In this document: positions 55,261 through 64,000 of the stretch, piece by piece
Layout: each line of letters begins with the position of its first letter
How positions within the stretch are numbered: the stretch's first letter is position 1
Assembly (NCBI GenBank): GCA_025200525.1
Contig: CM045762.1
Coordinates: 128,577,679 to 128,641,678 of the forward strand
DNA: 64,000 nucleotides
Direction: 5' to 3'
Source: Camellia lanceoleosa
Taxonomy: Eukaryota; Streptophyta; Magnoliopsida; Ericales; Theaceae
The notes under the pieces: generated by a model
Database searches by the model: none
What the model saw: the letters and a program-made list of their open reading frames with translations, nothing else
What the model was told of the DNA's origin: nothing
Made by a program: the position numbers and the translations under genes

Positions 55261-56629
55261 GTGTTGCTGATGATGCTTGTTGTTCGAATAGAACATGTTG
55301 GAATTCCTATTGTTGATTCTCTTCGAATTGCAGGCCTTCATCAATTGAAATTGGAGGTTCATGTAGGTTGTAGCACATAACCTGTTCTATTGAGTCTTGA
55401 CTGAGGTGTGATGTAGTTATCTGTGAGACAACATCAAAAGTAGATATTCATTTTACATAGATAATGCTTTGCAACAGATAAAAATTAGCAAAATTTAATT
55501 TGTGTAATGAAGTGAGTGTTTCAGTAATGACAAAGTATGGTGTAGTACATGCTTGGATGGTAATGAATTGATTATGATTGTTCTAAGCTTTGTGTTCAGT
55601 GTGGAGAGGTTCCATCTTGTACACTTGGGGTATTCATTAGGCTTCTGTGGGCTGATTATGCAAAAGTGCTCGTATTATATTAAATAAAATAATATAGAAA
55701 AGATGTTTGAATTGATGTGAAATGTAGTTTAGATTTAACTAAACTTATTGGAAATGCAATAGCGCAACCAATATCTTTGTTTGGATGTCTACGCATTGTA
55801 TTCACAGATTGCATGAGATTGTTGGTGATTGCTCATGCCCAGTCATATTGCTTGATTTTGTTAAGATCTTCAATGTAATCCACAAAAATCCAACCAATAT
55901 AGTCGTTCTTTAGTTGAAAAAGAATAATGTCTCACAGAGGTAATGACACATTAGTCTTACAACATCCTAGTTGTCTGTTAGAGTGTGCCTATTTATCGTA
56001 TCCCAAAGTGCTTGTTTCAATATTGGGCTAGTCATTCTATTTGTGGCTTCAAATCTTCTCCTGACAAAAGGTGTGTTAGCTTTTAGGCATTGCAAATACA
56101 TATTGTTATGGGTCCAAATTTGACACCAAAGATGACAGTGATGTCAGAGTCTTAGAATGGCACAAGTTGTTGGCCAAGGAATTTTTTTTTTGCTTTTTGG
56201 ATTATATTTCTGAATGATGGTGGCGACATCAGCATCAAACTTTTGACACATGTTGACTCTGATGCTTTGTGTACTCAATGCTTTAGTTAGTACCCAAAAT
56301 GGTTTCCGTTGTAACTGAGTATTATGGTGTTTTGTGAATCTTATTGTTTTGAAGAAGAAAGCTATTGACATCATGTTGGATCTATAATGTTTGATGTCAG
56401 CTTGCCTTACCATTTTCTATAATATAGGAGATAAATAAAAGGAAACATTTTTTTGTTATAAACAAACTGTAATTTATCATACAAGCAATGATACACATTA
56501 TTTTGGCTATGATTTGTTATAGGCAATCTAAAAAGCTATGCAAAACCGTAACAAACATTTATAATAAAATTAACAAGTTACCTATGTAAATAGATGGATT
56601 AAAACTTGTGACATATAAAATTCAGTTTT

Positions 56630-56890
56630 ATGACAAATAACTTGTTAAGAACAAATGAAAAAAGTATTAAACAGACAAATTAACAACTTTTGAATAGATA
56701 AGTTGTCAAACACAAATGAAAATGCATCTAAATTGATTGATTAAGTATTTTCGACAGATAACTTGTGAAACACAAATGAAAACACAAGTAAACAGCTAGA
56801 TCAATTATTGTTCAATAGATAAAATTAAGACTTGTGATAGATAACTTGTTACACACAAATGAAAACGCAATTAAACAGATATATGTTGCT
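56630..56890. repeat. Four-unit tandem repeat with AACAGATA sites, 5' of gene A
   Basis: Units of about 61 bp (the last step longer) start near 56635, 56696, 56757 and 56840 with 'gataacttgtgaaacacaaa' and 'tgaaaa' and contain one or two AACAGATA or variant sites each. This is upstream of the gene A coding start, so in a leader intron or the promoter. Confidence 0.65.
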
Positions 56891-57158
56891 ATAAGATTTT
56901 GCATGTGAATATTTGAGGTTTTTTTTTTTTTTATACCGAAATTAGATATATTATGTATAAAACACATATATTTTGACTAGATTGTGAATGAAACAAAAGT
57001 ACATACAAACAAATAAAAGGAAAAGAACGAAATATATGTTGCTATAAACAAACCATAATAATGTAGATTGTAGTGTTTTTTGTTTGTCAAGTGAGACATA
57101 TTACGTCCATACACAAAACCCTAATTTCTAAGAGCAAAATGAGTGAATATTTTTGTGA

Positions 57159-57480
57159 TTAGGACTCGAATTTTTTGGAAATATAAGTAGAGCTTTGAAT
57201 ACTTACATGAGTAATAATAAAAGAGCTAGAGAGAGACGAAGACGAACGTGGACACGAAGACAATGATGAAAATGAAAAGCCAGAGAGAGAGAGAGATGGA
57301 CGAAGAATATGTTTGAGCGTGTGCAAAAAGTATGTTTTTGTACTGCGTTGGTTTATGAAAGGGTAATTTCTCACTCCGCTTTTTGGATAGGGATATTTTT
57401 GTCATTTGCTTCATAGACGAGGTATTGTTGAGGTGACAGGTGTTGTCTGTTTGATTAGATATTTTTTGAATCGCCATTTT
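57159..57480 (-). promoter_or_regulatory. Promoter/leader candidate of MULE-2 gene A
   Basis: On the minus strand a CT-rich, leader-like stretch (57290-57220) is followed by a good donor (catgtaagtatt, near 57208), fitting a 5' untranslated exon with an intron before the coding start at 56413. The upstream part (57480-57350) has a GC content higher than its surroundings and could be an element end. No protein was assigned to the short frames here. Confidence 0.35.
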
Positions 57481-58389
57481 TTATCTGTTTAATGATTTTG
57501 GAATTTATGTGTTTAAATTTGGTTAGTCATTTCTTTTACTTTATTCATTTGCAAAATAGATAGCTATTGTTTTTATTGTTATGTGTTTTTTTGAGTTTCT
57601 CTTATATGGGTGTTTCTGTTATAAAGCATAACAAATTAGCTGTTCAAAATATATGTTTAATTTAGGTTTTAGCCCAAGTTTCAATCTGGGTGATTTTTTT
57701 ATTATTGTGTGAAAGTCTTGTATTATACGTCATGTTGTTTGTATATATGCTGAAATAGCTGTGAGACATTATTTGTGAAAAAAAGTATGAAATGTCACTA
57801 AGATTATTTTTGGACATGTTGAAAATATCTATGTACAAACATGAAAAATTATTTTCAATTCATTGATCCACATTTTCTTGAAACATCAACTTTATGATGT
57901 TTGCTTTGGTTTGTCGCAGTTGTTGTTTATCTAATTTCTTTTCGTAGTCGATTCCCAAATCCAGTCTCATCATCAAGTATGCTACAACAATGCCACAATC
58001 TTCACTGCATTTTTGTTTTCTTTGTTAGTTTTGGTAACAAAATATGTGTGTGTATGCATTATTTGAACAGATAATATGTAAACTTATGATCTAGGAGGTT
58101 GTTGTGGACAATCTTCTACTTGAACTAAAGTTCTTTTAAAATTTTGGCTTGCTGCAATACTCATGTTTTGTGACTGGAAGAGGTCAAATGTTGGCCGGGA
58201 TTGTTTCATCATTTATGATCATTTGTAAAGCTTGAGGGTTTCATCATTGTTGGCTGGGATTGTCCTTTCTAGCTCTGATATTTTCTTTTTTTGCTCTTAT
58301 TATTCTTCTTCCAATTTCGAGAGTTGTTCCATCACCTTTTTAGTCTTTTTGTTTGTTGAAAGTAGTTCAATTTCCTTTCAGAGTTTTGT
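57481..58389. other. Spacer between MULE-2 genes A and B
   Basis: AT-rich sequence without a clear exon. One TTATCTGTTTAAT site lies at 57480. The last part may hold the 3' end of gene B. Confidence 0.45.
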
Positions 58390-61239
58390 TTATCTATTTT
58401 TATAACATGTTCCATTGATTTGTTCAAGCGCTGGCTTTAGCTCAATGTTCAGCTTGTCTATCTCCTGCAGAGAAATGGATTCCTTCCTTTCCAATTGATT
58501 TTGCAATTCCTTCTTTGCCAATTCATTTTGCAATGTGTTGTTCTCTTCCTCTAGTTTGTTTAAGTTTCTAATCAAATCACCATTCCATTTTTTCTTTTTT
58601 CTTTTTTTTTTTGTGAGGAGCTCCCTCTCTAGTTCAAGTTTCTTAATGTTCTCTTTTATGTCACTGTTTTGTTGCAAAACGCTTTATAATTGCCTGCTTG
58701 AGTCCTCGTAATTACTTTTCATGTCCTCATATTGCTCTGCTTTTGTGCTTTTTTTTTTTTTTTTTTCCAATTTGGTGTTTGAGATCCTTGTTGCCTTCCA
58801 AAATTTGTAGATATTTCTTTGAGCTCTTTATTTTCCTTAATGTTTTTGAGGTGTCTGGCTTCCATTTGTTCAATGTCGTTATTCTATTCTTGAAATTTTG
58901 CAGTAATTTCCTTCAATTGTATGAAAGTGATTTTTTCTCGATTTTTACGTGTTTGATTTGGTGTTTCTGAACAGAGACCTGATATCCACCTAGGGTCAGG
59001 TTATCAGTTGAAGTTCCTAAAGAGATATAGTCTTCCAAGTCCTCAAAAATGTTATCTTTTCTGATATCTTGTTGAATGTTTGAGAAGATGGTCTTAGGGA
59101 CCATTTCTGTGTCATTTGCAGTGTGGAACACATATTGTGAGCTAAAGATTGTTTGACACAATGTATTGAGGTTGGCATTATCTTCATGTGACATGGTTGT
59201 CTATGTCAGAATGTGGTGTGCTCCAAATGGTGTTTCAAATTTAGGTTTTTCGCAAGTTTGGTGTTCTATTTCAGCAGGATGAGAGTCTGTTAATTCAACA
59301 TGATATCCGATCCATATGCAACTTGGTCTTCCAAATTATGCGTTTGTGCCATTAGACTTAGCAACAAGCCTATCTCTTCATTAGTTAACATTTGTGAGTC
59401 TAATAGAAGACTTGAAGTGCCACTTTGTGTCACTTTATTTGCATGTCCAAGTTGTCAAATTTCAAACTCTGTTATTTGTAACTCGTTGTGAAATACCTTT
59501 GTAGCAAAATAGATTGTTAAATTATAGTTACATGTGTTCCTTGAAATGATGTATAAAAAGAAATTTGGCATATAACTCTTTTAAACAAGCTCAACAATCT
59601 ATTCCAACATGTAAAAATGACAATCCATTCAAATAGATGCAAATCAGAATATGAAAAGTTTATTGAACAGATAACCCATTTTGAATAGATAGAAACCAAA
59701 AGATAATTTGCAGCAGATTACAGTATAAACACTTTGAACGAATAAATAAAGTTTTTCAAAGCAATTACTGCACGATAAGTTTCAACAAATAACTTCACAC
59801 ATGCATAAGATTAGTTTGACAGGTAACACAAACTGAATAATCCATTTCAACAGATAAAAATCACAATGTGAAATGGCCTTTTAACAGATAGGAAGGAAGA
59901 AAAAAAAAATTCAAGAGATAAATATAGAAACAGGTAGATGAAGTTAGAAATGTGATAACTGCATAATAAGTTTCAAAAGATAACTTAACAAAAATAGATA
60001 TTTATTTGCACAGATAATGCTTTGCAATAGTATAATTTGAAAGATATATCATTTATGTAATACAAATAAATTTTTTTGTACATACTTGAGCTACTGTTAA
60101 TGTATGAATTAGATGTTGATACATTTTTGTTGTAAGCTGTTGCAGATTCCACTTCGTGTATTGAGGGAAATTATTTGTTGACTCTGGCTTCGATATTGAT
60201 GTATGCTTACAATACCTGTACTGTTGAATAAAGTCCAAGTGACAAGAATATTTGTTAAGAATGTGAAAACTGAGTGTGATAAAAGATGTATTGCAATAAG
60301 TGTTTTCTAGAAGTACTTACCAGAAGGGCAATTACACACCCATGTATTACTTTTGGTGTTCTGTGCTTCTTTTGTATTGAAACCACCAACATTTCCCTTA
60401 TTGCGTTACACTATGCATATTTTCCCATTTCTTCTATCTTATCTATGTATTGGATATAATGCCTTAGAAGGATGTGTGTGGTACTGCAGAAGATAATAGT
60501 CACAAAGGCATGCATGCACAGCAACTTGGCAACATCTTCACAATCTTCTTGTTGTTGTCCTTTGATAGCTTTTTCAATTTCATCCTCTATGATTGTCTTT
60601 GTGATATGTTTTGAAACATTTTGGAACAGCCTAGTGTTGCTCTAGGTAGCCTTGCTTGCTTCACTTTTGGTTATGATTGGTTGCAACCCTTCAGCTATGC
60701 CAAATATAAGACCAATGTCCAAGCTTGTCAACACCATATTCGTTTCACTAATTTGGAATTTCTGTGTGACAGTGTCATAACTTTGAATTATGTCAAATAC
60801 ATCCTAGTCATTTTTTTTTTTTTGGGTTCGGTGTGGTTCTCCATATTGTTTCTTGATGATTGAGTTAAAAAATGGCCAAAATGGTATTTTCTTTAACACA
60901 TCCTTGTGACAATTCTTGAGTGTGATCTTGCTAAAAAATCTGATGACAACAAGTATGTTGGATCTATATTAGGGTTTTTATTTTTTGTTTGATCTGGTGT
61001 GGGAACTTTTTTGGCTGATGGAGTTGGTAAGTTCTCTTTTTTGGTGGGGTTTGAGAAGTTGGGTTTGGTTGTGTTTGTGGCTGGGTATGGATAAGTGTCT
61101 TTTGCATTGCAAGAACAACTACCAGGTGTTCATGTTTTGTAGTTGAATGTACTTGTGTATCATCTTGACTGGTAGATTGCTTTTTCCTTGCACACAAGTT
61201 GTAGTCTTCTTGTGGTGATTGTGTGGTTTTTCTTTTCAT
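58390..61239 (-). pseudogene. MULE-2 gene B: DUF1985-like region plus long coiled coil
   Basis: The start is proposed at 61239 (MKRKTTQSPQEDYNLCARKK), a basic, disordered N-terminus. 60830-60430 contains CEDVAKLLCMHAFVTIIFCS and HYIQYIDK, matching the EEVARLVC...YSYMDPL block of the MULE-1 gene, with one stop. After an intron-like gap with AACAGATA sites (59600-60010), 59194-58390 encodes FEDLEDYISLGTSTDNLTLG and then a coiled coil of Lys, Glu and Leu repeats (ELERELLTKKKRKKKKW, LEEENNTLQNELAKKEL), crossed by two stops. No Ulp1 motif was found. It could be the equivalent of vanB or a second VANC-like protein. Confidence 0.45.
59600..60010. repeat. Dense AACAGATA motif cluster in an intron of gene B
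   Basis: Sites or variants include CAAATAGATG (59632), GAACAGATAACCC (59664), GAATAGATAGAAA (59683), TTAACAGATAGGAAG (59881) and CACAGATAATG (60011). Several are preceded by 'tttc' or 'tttg', giving a broader form TTTNAACAGATAA. Confidence 0.6.
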
Positions 61240-61439
61240 GGTATTGATGTCGAGAAGAAAGTTACTATAAACAATAAGAAACAAATGTAAGGAGAAAGAA
61301 AGTCACGAATCCAATAGATAAAAACTTCAAATTTGATTAGTGTGTAGTAAGTTTTAGCAATAGTAACTTCAAATTTGATTAGTATATATATGTACAGTAA
61401 TACAGGCATTAGTGAACAAGTACACAAATAAAAAGACAT

Positions 61440-61740
61440 TTAAACAGATACATTAGTAACTTCAAACATATAACCTACTTATTTTATCTGTCATTGAAAA
61501 TTTCAAAATTTTCAACAGATAAAAATTTAAATAGAAAAGTCTCATTAAATATTTTGTTCAATATATTGCCTACATATAGAAATGTCCTTGCAAATTTCAA
61601 CATATAGCAGTGTAGGAGATATAACTAAGAAGTGATATATTCCAAGTTATATATCCAAGTGTAGTTCCATTGAAATTTATATTTTTCTGTTTAGGCTTTT
61701 TAATTCTTATCTGTTGTAATTTTTTTTATATGGATTTTAT
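61440..61740. repeat. Right-end AACAGATA cluster of MULE-2
   Basis: AAACAGATACATT (61443), TTATCTGTCATTG (61481), CAACAGATAAAAAT (61512) and TTATCTGTTGTAAT (61708) are the last sites. None were seen beyond 61740, so the element probably ends near here. Confidence 0.5.
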
Positions 61741-61859
61741 ATTAATAGCCATTATAATGCATAGATATCAAAAAATAACTAATTGTTTAAATTGTTATTT
61801 GTTAAAATAGTGATACAAAAATACACGTATTGAATTCAATAATTAGAGCAATGGACAAA

Positions 61860-62100
61860 TACAAGCCGAGCTAACGAGTCGAGCTTTAGTATGTTTGAGC
61901 TTGTTTATTAAGATTTTAATGAACTCGAGCTTGAGCTCGAACGAAATAAATAAATAAATAAATAATTAATTTAAAATTAAAAAATAATAAATAAATAAAT
62001 AAATAAAAAATAAATTAACGAATCGAGTTTGAACGAGCCCTTACCGAGACGAGCTCAAGCCTGTTCACAAACAGATCTGTTAATTTTCAGGCCTATCTGC
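61860..62100. repeat. GAGCTCGAAC-type dispersed repeat with (AATA)n
   Basis: Phrases such as 'cgagtcgagcttt', 'gaactcgagcttgagctcgaacg' and 'aacgagcccttaccgagacgagctcaagcc' flank an AAATA/AATA run (61948-62010). This style of repeat is common in eudicot intergenic DNA. I assign no element class. Confidence 0.45.
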
Positions 62101-63340
62101 AGGTTATCCATGGTGCAACATATACTAAAATTCCGATAGTGCTAGTTTTTATCAAGTGCTAACAAAAATGCACATATGAACAACATGCAGTGATGATTTG
62201 ATTTACTTGGGGCATTCAAATGCTCCGTTGGTTGGCTGTTTTTTATTTTAAAAAAATAAAAAATAAAAAAACTTTATAATTAAAAGTAGGTACCTGCAAA
62301 TTCCTTGATTCGAACCTAGAGCTCTCATGCTAATAATGACCAATATAATCTAGAAGGAACTAGTCTTTTATGGGTTTTGCATTGCCACTTTCATGGGTTT
62401 TCTTTCTGATTTACTCCTAGAGGAGAAGTATAATTAGTAGGAAGAAGAAGAGCAATTGACCATTATGGCTGAATAGCATTCATATTTGAAATGAAGTGAA
62501 GGGTTGTAAATTTGCTGTTTAATTGTGCTAAATGGTAAATCTTGTGGATAAAATGAAATTTTAATGATCGAGAATTTGGGTTACTGAGCTGGGTGTTATT
62601 TATATTTGGAATGATCTGTATTCAGAATTGGACAAGAGAACAACTTGAATCTATGGGGTTTGAATCTTTTAAATATGTTTCGATTTTGTTTGGAACTTCA
62701 CTAAATTGGAAAATTTTGCTCACAATCACATAATAATTGAGCAAATTGTGCTATTGCTGTTTACATATATGCTTTGCTCTAGTTATGTGCTAGTACGAGC
62801 AAATTTTGTTTTCTATCATGCTTGATGAAAAGATGTGTTAATTTTCTTGTTGTCCATTGTCATGTCAAAACCACATGTAGAATATTCAATTGTACTGTGT
62901 AATAAATTTCAAATTTGAAGATGGAGCAAAGCATTGTTGAAATTTTTTGGGAAAATTACAATTCAATGACCTTTTAGAAAATAATTATAGCAAAATTGTA
63001 TAAATGACCTTTCAATGACTTTTGGAAGCATGCTTTTTAGTCGGGGTTACAGATAGTTGATATTTTGTTTGTCTTGACACTTCTGCAGATGTTATTTCAA
63101 GCATTATTCCAATTTATAAATTACCAAAATTGTATTTTCTGTTCAGGGACAATGATGGAATAGTTGTATACTTTGTTTGTCTTGACACTTCTGCAGATGA
63201 TGTTTCGTTATGGTCGGTTATTGATCACTTAATCAAAACAAATGCTTTTTGAGGATGAAACATGACCTTTGTCAAATTTTAGCATAATCCTATCATTGAA
63301 TATGAATACGATTAACACATTATACCTTGAATATTTCTAG
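62101..63340. other. Non-coding sequence, possibly intronic
   Basis: No gene was recognised. A 28-bp direct repeat (TTTGTTTGTCTTGACACTTC then TGCAGATG) lies at 63064-63091 and 63172-63199, each ending in a splice-acceptor-like ctgcag followed by atg. Confidence 0.4.
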
Positions 63341-63424
63341 GTTCCGGATGCATCGAGTGGCCACCGATCAATTAGGGATTCTAAAGCAAATGAGAACCCG
63401 TATATACCACCAACAGTTGATCGG
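63341..63424 (+). CDS. Possible internal exon, 28 codons
   Basis: After 'atatttctag' an 84-base open stretch reads VPDASSGHRSIRDSKANENP and then YIPPTVDR, up to a gtatat donor. It has no stops, is in phase 0 at both ends and is richer in GC than its surroundings. I do not recognise a family, and no neighbouring exon was secured. Confidence 0.35.
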
Positions 63425-64000
63425 GTATATATAACCTTAGAACACCTTAATTATAAAGCACTTAAACGAAACTTGGTATGCATTACCTCCAAGGCACACA
63501 TGACTTGTGGGAGAAGACGGGACTCAAAAACAGTCCCCAGTTTGTGAGATAGAACTCAAGTCCCATCAAGGGAAACTTGTCTGTCAGAAAATTTCATTTC
63601 GACTCGTTTAAAAATTGATTTAGAGATGTTTTTTCATTCTATACAAATTGTACTATATTTCTCTATATTTGAAGCATATGTTAGCTCTAATTTGTTTTTA
63701 TTTCCAAGAGAATTGCCCAAATAGTTTTAAGTCATTATGAATTCACAACACAAAAGCTTTAAACCAATTACCTAAGCTAAGGACTTATACAATCACAAGT
63801 ATAACCATGATTATTCAAGTAAGCTAGTTGTGGTTTCTGTTGATTTTTATTTCTTTTTTCTTTTTTCCAATGGGGTTTTGTGTTTTTTTACGTTAGGCCA
63901 TGGAAATTTTGAATTGTGTGATGAGTGTTAGCAGCATTATCTCGAGAACAATCTAGGCTTTAAAATCTTGTGACCCTAACCAATCATCTTGGAAGTGAGA
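63425..64000. other. AT-rich sequence to the window end
   Basis: No supported feature. It could be an intron downstream of the possible exon at 63341-63424. Confidence 0.4.

Larger units (their letters stand above)
53392..56413 (-). pseudogene. MULE-2 gene A: DUF1985-like region plus Ulp1-like exon
   Basis: The minus-strand start region (56413-56147) reads RFTKHHNTQLQRKPFWVL, then CQKFDADVATIIQKY, matching TKFT...PFW...C.KYDD in the MULE-1 gene. After a gap, 56040-55740 gives NRMTSPILKQALWDTINRH, DVVRLMCHYLCETLFFF and, after a frameshift, YIGWIFVDYIEDL with QYDWA, matching EEVARLVC...GWAFYSYMDPL...EYDWA there. An acidic E/Q-rich stretch follows (55260-54950). Near 53880-53810 an exon has NWHYIQLQNRHYYVVLFDKK, resembling the catalytic His segment of Ulp1 proteases and ending at a gt donor. 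Stops and frameshifts show decay. Confidence 0.55.
38060..61740. mobile_element. MULE-2: older Mutator-like element with transposase and two DUF1985-like genes, split by LTR insertions
   Basis: A plus-strand MuDR transposase (38641-43818) and two minus-strand genes with DUF1985-like blocks (56413-53392 and 61239-58390) lie in one territory. It is marked by a recurring AACAGATAA/TTATCTGTT motif from about 38080 to 61725. A solo LTR and a chromovirus are inserted inside; their target duplications restore continuity. With three genes it resembles Arabidopsis VANDALs (vanA transposase, vanB, vanC). Neither end could be fixed to the base; VANDAL-type MULEs often lack long terminal repeats. Confidence 0.6.

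Noticed and set aside
54940..55380. Plus-strand Leu/Val-rich and Phe-rich frames that look like membrane proteins
   Set aside because: They are reverse readings of a GAA/CAA trinucleotide-like repeat that makes sense as an E/Q-rich segment on the minus strand.
61964..62010. AATA run as an element tail
   Set aside because: It lies inside a GAGCTCGAAC-type repeat with no retrotransposon sequence next to it.

Overview
The window looks like nuclear DNA from a eudicot plant and is almost entirely transposable elements. The evidence is AT-rich intergenic sequence, MULE transposases of plant type, chromovirus LTR retrotransposons primed by initiator tRNA-Met, an L1-type LINE, an RTE-type LINE remnant and a tRNA-derived SINE. 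I cannot name the species. No rRNA or tRNA gene was seen, and no host gene could be assigned; there are only a few exon-like stretches (17284-17790, 21048-21182, 63341-63424).

Layout. (1) About 1-9308 is the right-hand part of a large Mutator-like element, MULE-1. A plus-strand gene (about 428-4260) encodes a DUF1985-like N-terminal region and an Ulp1/C48 protease-like region. It faces, tail to tail, a minus-strand MuDR-type transposase (7935-5020). All non-coding parts are packed with one near-palindromic 16-mer, ATGTGAACATTCACAT, often at spacings of 22, 32 or 41 bp. (2) 9447-15950 is a nearly full-length L1 LINE on the minus strand. (3) 15950-23890 is AT-rich sequence with minisatellites (one carrying telo-boxes), a SINE with a 23-bp target duplication, and possible exons. 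(4) 23890-33430 is a complete but decayed Ty3 chromovirus on the minus strand (duplication GTTCT) sitting inside an older LTR-like sequence. (5) 35424-38040 holds a Helitron-like 3' terminus and an RTE reverse transcriptase pseudogene. (6) About 38060-61740 is a second, older MULE, MULE-2. It has a transposase on the plus strand and two related DUF1985-like genes on the minus strand, and is rich in a different short motif (AACAGATAA). Its transposase has been split by a 3.1-kb solo LTR (40123-43200), and a chromovirus lacking gag (43849-52472, duplication TCTTG) is inserted just after its coding end. (7) 61740-64000 is non-coding sequence with one possible exon.

How the parts may work together. 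In Arabidopsis VANDAL MULEs, VANC proteins (with DUF1985 and Ulp1-type domains) bind short motifs clustered in the element's non-coding DNA and remove silencing in a sequence-specific way; motif density and helical spacing matter. Both MULEs here show the same layout: transposase, DUF1985/Ulp1-like protein(s) on the opposite strand, and an element-specific motif confined to non-coding DNA. The main proposal is that they are two divergent, apparently undescribed members of this anti-silencing class. The sequence shows the motifs, the spacing and the gene arrangement directly; the function is inferred. Both copies carry frameshifts or stops, so activity would have to come from intact relatives.
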